DNA of 64,000 bases, from contig JAWQUS010000007.1 in the NCBI GenBank assembly GCA_036365455.1, positions 16,198,001-16,262,000 of the forward strand. Direction: 5' to 3'. The translations under genes were made by a program, and so were the position numbers. This document shows positions 56,401-64,000 of the stretch, piece by piece. This DNA is from Macrosoma leucophasiata (lineage: Eukaryota > Arthropoda > Insecta > Lepidoptera > Hedylidae). The notes under the pieces are model-generated. The model did no database searches and had not been told where the DNA came from. It saw only the letters and a list, made by a program, of their open reading frames with translations. Each line of letters starts with the position of its first letter. Position 1 is the stretch's first letter.

Positions 56401-56643
56401 TATAGTTCGCGCCACGTAAAAAGAACGCTGGAAGAAAGTAGAAGGGATGTGTTCGCGCATCGGTACACTCGCGCACGAAAGTACTAGCCCTAATGGTTTA
56501 TTTTTGATCTAGCTTTCGCTTGCGATTTCGTGTATTGGTAGGCAGATTGAAAACTATATTACATAGAATAACATTAAATGAAATAAAAACACATGACGCG
56601 CAGCTTGACCGCCAGCGTTCTTTTTACCTGGCGCGACCTATAT
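56401..56643. mobile_element. MITE with TTCGCGCCA ends, copy 1
   Basis: The inverted ends TAGTTCGCGCCACGTAAAAA (left) and TAGGTCGCGCCAGGTAAAAA (right, reversed) bound a 243-bp non-coding body. TA on each side is a possible target duplication. It is repeated at 60493-60735 in copy 2. Confidence 0.65.
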
Positions 56644-57118
56644 CAGCCGTGCGGTAATTAACGCCTTGTCTGTGTATTCTGTGTTATATTATCGATCATA
56701 AACACCTAATTTTGAAAAAAGATGTAGGCAAAAGATTTGAGCCTTCGTTAAGGGCTCGAAACTGAAAATAAAATAATTGAACTAGTTAACAGAAAAAAAT
56801 CAATCGAGTCCTCTTACTTGGCTGGTGTCTAGAAAATTTTACGAAATATTCAATCATTTCCGTTGGTATTCTCAATTTTTGACAAATAATGTTTCCAGAT
56901 ACAGATATCAGTGTTTGAAAACATCTGTAGTGAATATCGAAACCAAGACATTCCACAATATAACACCCTCACATCCCATTTCCTTTCGGGTGTCATAATC
57001 TGGAATGGGTAGTGATTTCAGACCTCGTCAATTACCTAGGACTAGTCGCAATTTGATTGGAACGTTTGTGAAATTGGTGATATTGGGTGAACGACTTCAT
57101 TGGGTCTCTATACATATG

Positions 57119-59352
57119 TTTTTTTTTTTTTTTTTTAATTAACGTAAGGTCCTTTTTTGAACCTTATTAAAATTACAATCTAGCCTAAAAGACTAATAAG
57201 CAATTTTATGCTAACTTAAACTTCTAATAAAATTATTTCTAAGTAAATGTCCACTGGCACTTTCTTAGTATGTCTTAAGGGGAAGTCACTTTGTTCGTGT
57301 GATTATGCAAAATAAGTCACTAACACTATTATTTTTTTAACACTACACTAACTCAAAAGGTTTAGTTCTCTTAAGTCTTCTCACTAGGTTTGTGTTGTCG
57401 AGGAGCTGGATAGCCTCAATATTCACATGATGATGAAGCCTTTTTTCATGGGCTTCGGCGTATTTTCTTATAACGTTATCTACGAAATCCATTTTTAGGT
57501 CCCGATGGAGATCGTTATTGCGTACATACCAGGGCGCATTTACAATGTCTCTGAGCACTTTATTCTGGAAACGTTGTATTATTTGTACATTGCTCTTTTT
57601 GGCACAACCCCACAGCTGAATACCATAAGTCCATACTGGCATGAGGACTTGCTTATACAATAATATTTTATTTTGTATCGACAGCGGAGAGTATCTTCCA
57701 AGAAGCCAATACATCTTATTATAGCGAATACATAGCTCTTCTCGCTTCTTCTTGACGTGAGCTTTCCAGCGCAACTTAGCGTCAAGCGTCATACCTAGGT
57801 ATTTAGCTGTGTTCGCATATGGTATTTGTTGTCCATTTATATATAACGGGAGATAATGTGGTCTTTTGTTAGTAAAGTCGATATGGACCGACTTCGTTTC
57901 ATTTAGCTTGATGCGCCATTTTGTAGTCCAGTTATTTAAAACATTAAGAGCCTCTTGAACTTTTTCTCCTGCTTCTTCATGACTTTGACCTGTAGCCATT
58001 ATAGCAGTGTCATCAGCGAAGGTAGCAATTATATTATTCTCTAAATTTGGGATATCGCATGTGTATAATAGGTACAGGACCGGACCTAAGACACTACCTT
58101 GTGGTACCCCAGCTTTTATTTCTTTGAGTTCAGAGTAATCACTTTCTTGTCTCACTCTAAATGCTCTATTGGTTATATAAGATTCTAATATATCAGAGAA
58201 TTGTTTCGGCAACATAGTTCTGACTTTATAAATAAGACCTTCATGCCAGACTTTGTCAAAAGCTTGTGCCACATCTAAAAATACTGTTGTACAAACTTTC
58301 TTGTCTTGTAGTGTTTTTTCAATGACATTTGTTATTCTATGTACTTGGTCTATAGTAGAGTGTTTTTCTCTGAATCCAAACTGGTGCTCAGGAATAAGGT
58401 TTTTAGCGTCCAGAAGTGGTTTCAAGCGTCTTAGAAGAAGTTTCTCGAACAGTTTTGAAAGGACCGGCAGTAGAGAAATTGGTCTGTACGACGTTGCTTC
58501 ATGAGGTGGCTTTCCAGGTTTTGCTATCATTATTACTTCTGCCACTTTCCACAAATCAGGGACATATGTTAGTCTGAATGCAGCATTTATTAGAGTTGTT
58601 AATTTCACGATAGCTTTTCGAGGTAGATTATGCAAGATTTCTCCTGTAATTAAATCATATCCTGGAGATTTTTTTGGGCTGATATTTGTTTTGATTGCTT
58701 TGATTACCTCGTTTGGTGTCACAAGTTTTATAATTAGCTCTTCTTGGATAAAGTTTTCCTCAAGAAGATCGTTTGATAGGTTCTCATTCGGCTTAAAGAT
58801 ATTTTCAAGATGTTCTGAGAATCTTTTGGCTTTTTGTTGGTTGTTAATAGCCCATGTTCCATTTTCACCCCTAATTGGTGGAATATGTATTATTGGTCTG
58901 TTTAAATTTTTAGAGGCTTTCCAAAGTGAGTAATCGGTACTTCGGTCACTGGTTAGCTTTGTAATAAAATAACTCATATTGTTATTGTTGTATTCATTGA
59001 TTTTTCTGGTTAACTTTTTGGTAAGATTATTAAGCAACCTTTTATCTCCTGGGAACCTTGTCATTTGCCATTTGCTTCTTTGTAATCTTTTCTTGTGTAA
59101 GAGATCTAAAATGTCTCTAGGATATGTTCTTGCCCTTGGTTTGTACTCTGTTGTTGGTGTACTGTTCCACGCTGATTGTTGGATGTTAGTTATAAAATTT
59201 TCCACCTCTATATTTAATTGTTCTGGAGTTTTTAATGGGACGTTCAATTTTATAGACTCATCCAAATCTGTTTTAAAACTGGCCCAGTCTGTTTTCTTAT
59301 TTACGAGCCTTATGTTATAATTTTTATATGTAATGTTTTCACTTAGTGTTAG
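57119..59352 (-). pseudogene. Jockey-type LINE, 3' part, copy 1 (cut by the duplication)
   Basis: The minus-strand ORF2 ends at TAG 57343. Its open frame runs back to the junction at 59352, where exon 3 sequence replaces the endonuclease N-terminal part. The RT core is intact: TTVFLDVAQAFDKVWHEGL (motif A), AGVPQGSVLGPVLYLLYTC (motif B) and ATFADDTAIMA (motif C with FADD). A 3' UTR of about 206 bases and an 18-base poly(A), seen as T at 57119-57136, follow. The AFDKVWHEGL block suits the Jockey clade. Lacking a full endonuclease, this copy cannot move. Confidence 0.9.
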
Positions 59353-59438
59353 ACCACTTGTCCGACTTGATTAAGGTCTCATTCATGGTGACGGAGATTA
59401 TGATGCTTGAAGATGACAATTTCGTGGTGGCTGGCGAG
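59353..59438 (+). pseudogene. Duplicated 3' half of gene 4 exon 3
   Basis: These 86 bases are identical to 55261-55346, including the GAG|GTCAGG donor, but have LINE sequence in place of the exon's first half and acceptor. Possible new acceptors are TTTTCACTTAG (ending 59346) and GTGTTAG (ending 59352). Either one, in any phase available from exon 2 or 3, reads quickly into a stop. Confidence 0.85.
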
Positions 59439-59701
59439 GTCAGGCACAATTTTGTATTGTTTTTATTAGATTTGTTACTATGATATGTTCTGCGAAATTT
59501 CCTTTTTTTACGTCATAAAGTTGCAAACAAGCATACAGTTTATATTGATGGTAAGTAAAGGTGGATTTATATTTCACGTCAGACAGGTAAAAACCGTGAT
59601 ATGTTCTTAGGTTTTCGCGAGCTACACTCATTGAAATAAAACTATTTTTACGGATTTATCTCGCGTATCCTTGCTGATGTCAAAAACCGAAGAACAGGGA
59701 G

Positions 59702-59999
59702 GTCTGCAGTCTGTGAACACATAGCGGATAAGCCAAACCATTACATCCGGTTTGATAAAATTCAAATACTCGCTAGAGAACACAAACCCATTCCACGAAT
59801 GGTACGCGAGGCTATTGAAATTAAAAAACACCCAAATTTCAATAGAGAAGATGGATGGCGATTATCAACATCATGGGATCCCATACTTAGCAAGATTAAA
59901 TCCCAGCCGCAGCAGTCTGCAAGACCTCAAGATACCATAAGTAATTATTGTGTTAATCCTGAACGCTACGCAAGGCGTTTACGAAATCGATGGAGGTAG
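59702..59999 (+). pseudogene. Penelope-like element C-terminus, copy 2
   Basis: This is an exact-looking duplicate of 55610-55907, offset 4092, with the same open frame and TAG. It adds no independent evidence of activity. Confidence 0.55.
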
Positions 60000-60492
60000 C
60001 TACATATAATTTTTCAAACTTCTGTCAGACAAATGTCACCTCAGTCTGCCCGGGACCACGGAAGCTGAAAAGCGACCGAAACCAGAGATTTCAATGTAGA
60101 TGCGTTGCCACCCCTGAGACCTAAGTTGTTATGTCTCTGTGATAGTTATCACGGGGCTGTACATTACCATCTGATCGGAATACGATAGTGTCACTACCAT
60201 TCACAGCAGATAGATAAGGTAATGCGGTGGTGTCTACACCCTCGAGGTCCTGCACTGGAACTCTGGTATTAAAGCTAGTACTATAATAATATGTAGCATA
60301 AAAGCATCTAACAGGAAAATTCTGAACTGTACGGAATCCAGTGCACGCTACTCTGACTCGCTCTTGGCAAATGTTTCAGTAATTTCTACGTAAATTCAAA
60401 TCTTTCCAAGGGAAACCCTCTTGTTAAAAAATATTCTTTTCATAATAGATTTTTACAATAAATAATGATAAAAAGCAACATAATGACACATG

Positions 60493-60735
60493 TATAGTTC
60501 GCGCCACGTAAAAAGAACGCTGGAAGAAAGTAGAAGGGATGTGTTCGCGCATCGGTACACTCGCGCACGAAAGTACTAGCCCTAATGGTTTATTTTTGAT
60601 CTAGCTTTCGCTTGCGATTTCGTGTATTGGTAGGCAGATTGAAAACTATATTACATAGAATAACATTAAATGAAATAAAAACACATGACGCGCAGCTTGA
60701 CCGCCAGCGTTCTTTTTACCTGGCGCGACCTATAT
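60493..60735. mobile_element. MITE with TTCGCGCCA ends, copy 2
   Basis: This is a duplicate of 56401-56643, part of the 4092-bp segment. Confidence 0.65.
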
Positions 60736-61210
60736 CAGCCGTGCGGTAATTAACGCCTTGTCTGTGTATTCTGTGTTATATTATCGATCATAAACACCTA
60801 ATTTTGAAAAAAGATGTAGGCAAAAGATTTGAGCCTTCGTTAAGGGCTCGAAACTGAAAATAAAATAATTGAACTAGTTAACAGAAAAAAATCAATCGAG
60901 TCCTCTTACTTGGCTGGTGTCTAGAAAATTTTACGAAATATTCAATCATTTCCGTTGGTATTCTCAATTTTTGACAAATAATGTTTCCAGATACAGATAT
61001 CAGTGTTTGAAAACATCTGTAGTGAATATCGAAACCAAGACATTCCACAATATAACACCCTCACATCCCATTTCCTTTCGGGTGTCATAATCTGGAATGG
61101 GTAGTGATTTCAGACCTCGTCAATTACCTAGGACTAGTCGCAATTTGATTGGAACGTTTGTGAAATTGGTGATATTGGGTGAACGACTTCATTGGGTCTC
61201 TATACATATG

Positions 61211-64000
61211 TTTTTTTTTTTTTTTTTTAATTAACGTAAGGTCCTTTTTTGAACCTTATTAAAATTACAATCTAGCCTAAAAGACTAATAAGCAATTTTA
61301 TGCTAACTTAAACTTCTAATAAAATTATTTCTAAGTAAATGTCCACTGGCACTTTCTTAGTATGTCTTAAGGGGAAGTCACTTTGTTCGTGTGATTATGC
61401 AAAATAAGTCACTAACACTATTATTTTTTTAACACTACACTAACTCAAAAGGTTTAGTTCTCTTAAGTCTTCTCACTAGGTTTGTGTTGTCGAGGAGCTG
61501 GATAGCCTCAATATTCACATGATGATGAAGCCTTTTTTCATGGGCTTCGGCGTATTTTCTTATAACGTTATCTACGAAATCCATTTTTAGGTCCCGATGG
61601 AGATCGTTATTGCGTACATACCAGGGCGCATTTACAATGTCTCTGAGCACTTTATTCTGGAAACGTTGTATTATTTGTACATTGCTCTTTTTGGCACAAC
61701 CCCACAGCTGAATACCATAAGTCCATACTGGCATGAGGACTTGCTTATACAATAATATTTTATTTTGTATCGACAGCGGAGAGTATCTTCCAAGAAGCCA
61801 ATACATCTTATTATAGCGAATACATAGCTCTTCTCGCTTCTTCTTGACGTGAGCTTTCCAGCGCAACTTAGCGTCAAGCGTCATACCTAGGTATTTAGCT
61901 GTGTTCGCATATGGTATTTGTTGTCCATTTATATATAACGGGAGATAATGTGGTCTTTTGTTAGTAAAGTCGATATGGACCGACTTCGTTTCATTTAGCT
62001 TGATGCGCCATTTTGTAGTCCAGTTATTTAAAACATTAAGAGCCTCTTGAACTTTTTCTCCTGCTTCTTCATGACTTTGACCTGTAGCCATTATAGCAGT
62101 GTCATCAGCGAAGGTAGCAATTATATTATTCTCTAAATTTGGGATATCGCATGTGTATAATAGGTACAGGACCGGACCTAAGACACTACCTTGTGGTACC
62201 CCAGCTTTTATTTCTTTGAGTTCAGAGTAATCACTTTCTTGTCTCACTCTAAATGCTCTATTGGTTATATAAGATTCTAATATATCAGAGAATTGTTTCG
62301 GCAACATAGTTCTGACTTTATAAATAAGACCTTCATGCCAGACTTTGTCAAAAGCTTGTGCCACATCTAAAAATACTGTTGTACAAACTTTCTTGTCTTG
62401 TAGTGTTTTTTCAATGACATTTGTTATTCTATGTACTTGGTCTATAGTAGAGTGTTTTTCTCTGAATCCAAACTGGTGCTCAGGAATAAGGTTTTTAGCG
62501 TCCAGAAGTGGTTTCAAGCGTCTTAGAAGAAGTTTCTCGAACAGTTTTGAAAGGACCGGCAGTAGAGAAATTGGTCTGTACGACGTTGCTTCATGAGGTG
62601 GCTTTCCAGGTTTTGCTATCATTATTACTTCTGCCACTTTCCACAAATCAGGGACATATGTTAGTCTGAATGCAGCATTTATTAGAGTTGTTAATTTCAC
62701 GATAGCTTTTCGAGGTAGATTATGCAAGATTTCTCCTGTAATTAAATCATATCCTGGAGATTTTTTTGGGCTGATATTTGTTTTGATTGCTTTGATTACC
62801 TCGTTTGGTGTCACAAGTTTTATAATTAGCTCTTCTTGGATAAAGTTTTCCTCAAGAAGATCGTTTGATAGGTTCTCATTCGGCTTAAAGATATTTTCAA
62901 GATGTTCTGAGAATCTTTTGGCTTTTTGTTGGTTGTTAATAGCCCATGTTCCATTTTCACCCCTAATTGGTGGAATATGTATTATTGGTCTGTTTAAATT
63001 TTTAGAGGCTTTCCAAAGTGAGTAATCGGTACTTCGGTCACTGGTTAGCTTTGTAATAAAATAACTCATATTGTTATTGTTGTATTCATTGATTTTTCTG
63101 GTTAACTTTTTGGTAAGATTATTAAGCAACCTTTTATCTCCTGGGAACCTTGTCATTTGCCATTTGCTTCTTTGTAATCTTTTCTTGTGTAAGAGATCTA
63201 AAATGTCTCTAGGATATGTTCTTGCCCTTGGTTTGTACTCTGTTGTTGGTGTACTGTTCCACGCTGATTGTTGGATGTTAGTTATAAAATTTTCCACCTC
63301 TATATTTAATTGTTCTGGAGTTTTTAATGGGACGTTCAATTTTATAGACTCATCCAAATCTGTTTTAAAACTGGCCCAGTCTGTTTTCTTATTTACGAGC
63401 CTTATGTTATAATTTTTATATGTAATGTTTTCACTTAGTGTTAGAATTATGGGTGAGTGATCGGAGTTCATATCATTCATTTCGTTTACTTGTAGGTAGT
63501 TGACTGATATATTTTTATGAATAAAAAAGTCTATTAGGTCAGGTATTTTTTGTGGATCGGTGGGCCAGTAGGTCGGCTTACCCGTAGATGAAAAACTGCA
63601 CTTCGCTTCTTTTATGGCACTAAGCAATTCTTTGCCTTTGGTATTGGTGAGTCTAGAGCCCCAATGGGTATTTTTAGCGTTAAAGTCGCCACCAATGATA
63701 AATCGCTCGCCAAGGCTTATAAGAAGACTTATGTATTCATCTTTTTTCAAGGAATGTTTTGGTGGGAAATATATAGATGCTACAGAAAAAGAGTAACGCT
63801 TAGTTTTTATATTTACGACTACAGCCTGATATTCTGGGTATTCAAATTTTCTCTCCTCATGATGTTCTATATTTTCCTTAACTATAACAGCACTACCACC
63901 TCTTGCAGTGTTGTTTGGGTGTAGTGCATGATAAACTTTGTACCCTTTAAATCTGATGTACGACTGTTTAGTGAAATGTGTCTCAGACACTAAGCATAAG
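61211..64000 (-). mobile_element. Jockey-type LINE, continues past the window
   Basis: This is a non-LTR retrotransposon on the minus strand inside gene 4's intron. Its poly(A) tail shows as T at 61211-61228. A 3' UTR of about 206 bases precedes the ORF2 stop at 61435. The 5' end is outside the window. The same element is partly duplicated at 57119-59352. Its insertion predates the duplication because both copies share the same tail length and 3' flank. Confidence 0.9.
61435..64000 (-). CDS. LINE ORF2: endonuclease plus reverse transcriptase (5' end outside window)
   Basis: This is at least 854 codons without a stop. The frame runs off the window edge (LCLVSETHFTKQSYIRFKGY is the first part seen), so the start is not here. 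The apurinic-type endonuclease domain shows SETHF, IIGGDFNAKNTHWGS and SDHSPIILTLS, its catalytic DFNAKNxxW and SDHxP motifs. The RT follows with the YRPISLLPVLSKLFEKLLLR block, motif A TTVFLDVAQAFDKVWHEGL, motif B GVPQGSVLGPVLY and motif C FADD. The C-terminal part has KSNVQIIQRFQNKVLRDIVN and NAPWYVRNNDLHRDL. ORF2 proteins of this type nick target DNA and copy their RNA into it. All visible catalytic motifs are intact, so the element could be recent and possibly active if its 5' part is whole. Confidence 0.92.
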   Translation of the reverse strand, partial: LCLVSETHFTKQSYIRFKGYKVYHALHPNNTARGGSAVIVKENIEHHEERKFEYPEYQAVVVNIKTKRYSFSVASIYFPPKHSLKKDEYISLLISLGERFIIGGDFNAKNTHWGSRLTNTKGKELLSAIKEAKCSFSSTGKPTYWPTDPQKIPDLIDFFIHKNISVNYLQVNEMNDMNSDHSPIILTLSENITYKNYNIRLVNKKTDWASFKTDLDESIKLNVPLKTPEQLNIEVENFITNIQQSAWNSTPTTEYKPRARTYPRDILDLLHKKRLQRSKWQMTRFPGDKRLLNNLTKKLTRKINEYNNNNMSYFITKLTSDRSTDYSLWKASKNLNRPIIHIPPIRGENGTWAINNQQKAKRFSEHLENIFKPNENLSNDLLEENFIQEELIIKLVTPNEVIKAIKTNISPKKSPGYDLITGEILHNLPRKAIVKLTTLINAAFRLTYVPDLWKVAEVIMIAKPGKPPHEATSYRPISLLPVLSKLFEKLLLRRLKPLLDAKNLIPEHQFGFREKHSTIDQVHRITNVIEKTLQDKKVCTTVFLDVAQAFDKVWHEGLIYKVRTMLPKQFSDILESYITNRAFRVRQESDYSELKEIKAGVPQGSVLGPVLYLLYTCDIPNLENNIIATFADDTAIMATGQSHEEAGEKVQEALNVLNNWTTKWRIKLNETKSVHIDFTNKRPHYLPLYINGQQIPYANTAKYLGMTLDAKLRWKAHVKKKREELCIRYNKMYWLLGRYSPLSIQNKILLYKQVLMPVWTYGIQLWGCAKKSNVQIIQRFQNKVLRDIVNAPWYVRNNDLHRDLKMDFVDNVIRKYAEAHEKRLHHHVNIEAIQLLDNTNLVRRLKRTKPFELV

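Larger units (their letters stand above)
55261..63444 (+). repeat. 4092-bp tandem duplication (two copies)
   Basis: Copy 1 is 55261-59352 and copy 2 is 59353-63444. Every landmark recurs at an offset of exactly 4092, and an 18-T run has the same length in both. The left break lies within gene 4 exon 3 and the right break within the endonuclease region of an antisense LINE ORF2. The junction at 59352/59353 joins LINE sequence to exon 3 with at most one base of shared sequence. There is no target duplication, so this is a segmental duplication or an assembly error, not a transposition. Confidence 0.95.

Noticed and set aside
58253..59320. Plus-strand ORFs of 80 to 113 codons, also at 62345-63924
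   Set aside because: They are antisense shadows of the LINE ORF2.

Overview
This window looks like nuclear DNA from a moth or butterfly. The DNA is AT-rich, the genes have short exons and long introns, and the sequence is packed with repeat types I associate with Lepidoptera: tRNA-derived SINEs, the 'CATCAT / ACTGCTGGAC' tails, the 'GCGGGCGAAGCCGC' class, LINE 3' ends, and mariner and hAT elements. There is no bacterial-style gene organisation. The species cannot be named from the sequence.

Host genes. The only host genes I can support form a head-to-tail array of CRAL-TRIO (Sec14-like, alpha-tocopherol-transfer-protein-like) lipid-carrier genes, all on the + strand. They are: the last exon of gene 1 (49-197); complete gene 2 (4722-14568, 7 coding exons, 305 codons); complete gene 3 (25974-35177, 7 coding exons, 303 codons); and the first three coding exons of gene 4 (49203-55346), which runs off the right end. 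I assembled exons by hand from conserved protein blocks, GT/AG sites and matching intron phases. Genes 1 and 2 have nearly the same C-terminus (about 33 of 40 residues), so they are probably a recent duplicate pair. Genes 2 and 3 share every intron position and phase. Gene 4 differs: it lacks the intron between exons 3 and 4 and has a donor site 17 codons further on.

Layout. 1-200: end of gene 1. 200-4700: repeats, including a 190-bp hAT MITE with five TATCGATA sites and an 8-bp target duplication, an inverted pair of tRNA-like sequences, and a degraded LINE C-terminus. 4.7-14.6 kb: gene 2, with introns holding SINEs, MITEs and an antisense retroelement ORF. 14.6-25.8 kb: intergenic, with an inserted dimer of a 1.66-kb repeat flanked by a 13-bp target duplication. 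25.8-35.2 kb: gene 3, with a LINE 3' end inserted right at the first splice donor. 35.2-49.2 kb: a long gene-free stretch with a reverse-transcriptase pseudogene, a THAP-like fragment, SINEs, foldbacks and a second hAT MITE. 49.2-64 kb: the start of gene 4, whose intron 2 carries a 44-bp minisatellite (27 even steps) and a defective mariner. Beyond exon 3 the sequence is an exact-looking tandem duplication of 4092 bp (55261-59352 and 59353-63444). Its breakpoints lie inside gene 4 exon 3 and inside the ORF2 of an antisense Jockey-type LINE that continues past the window.

How it fits together. The host genes encode soluble carriers for hydrophobic ligands. Everything else is mobile DNA that has landed between and within them. 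I found no CRISPR array, operon, rRNA gene or new multi-gene system. The most unusual items are the breakpoint duplication through gene 4, the changed intron in gene 4, the 1.66-kb dimer, and the TATCGATA-loaded hAT MITE.
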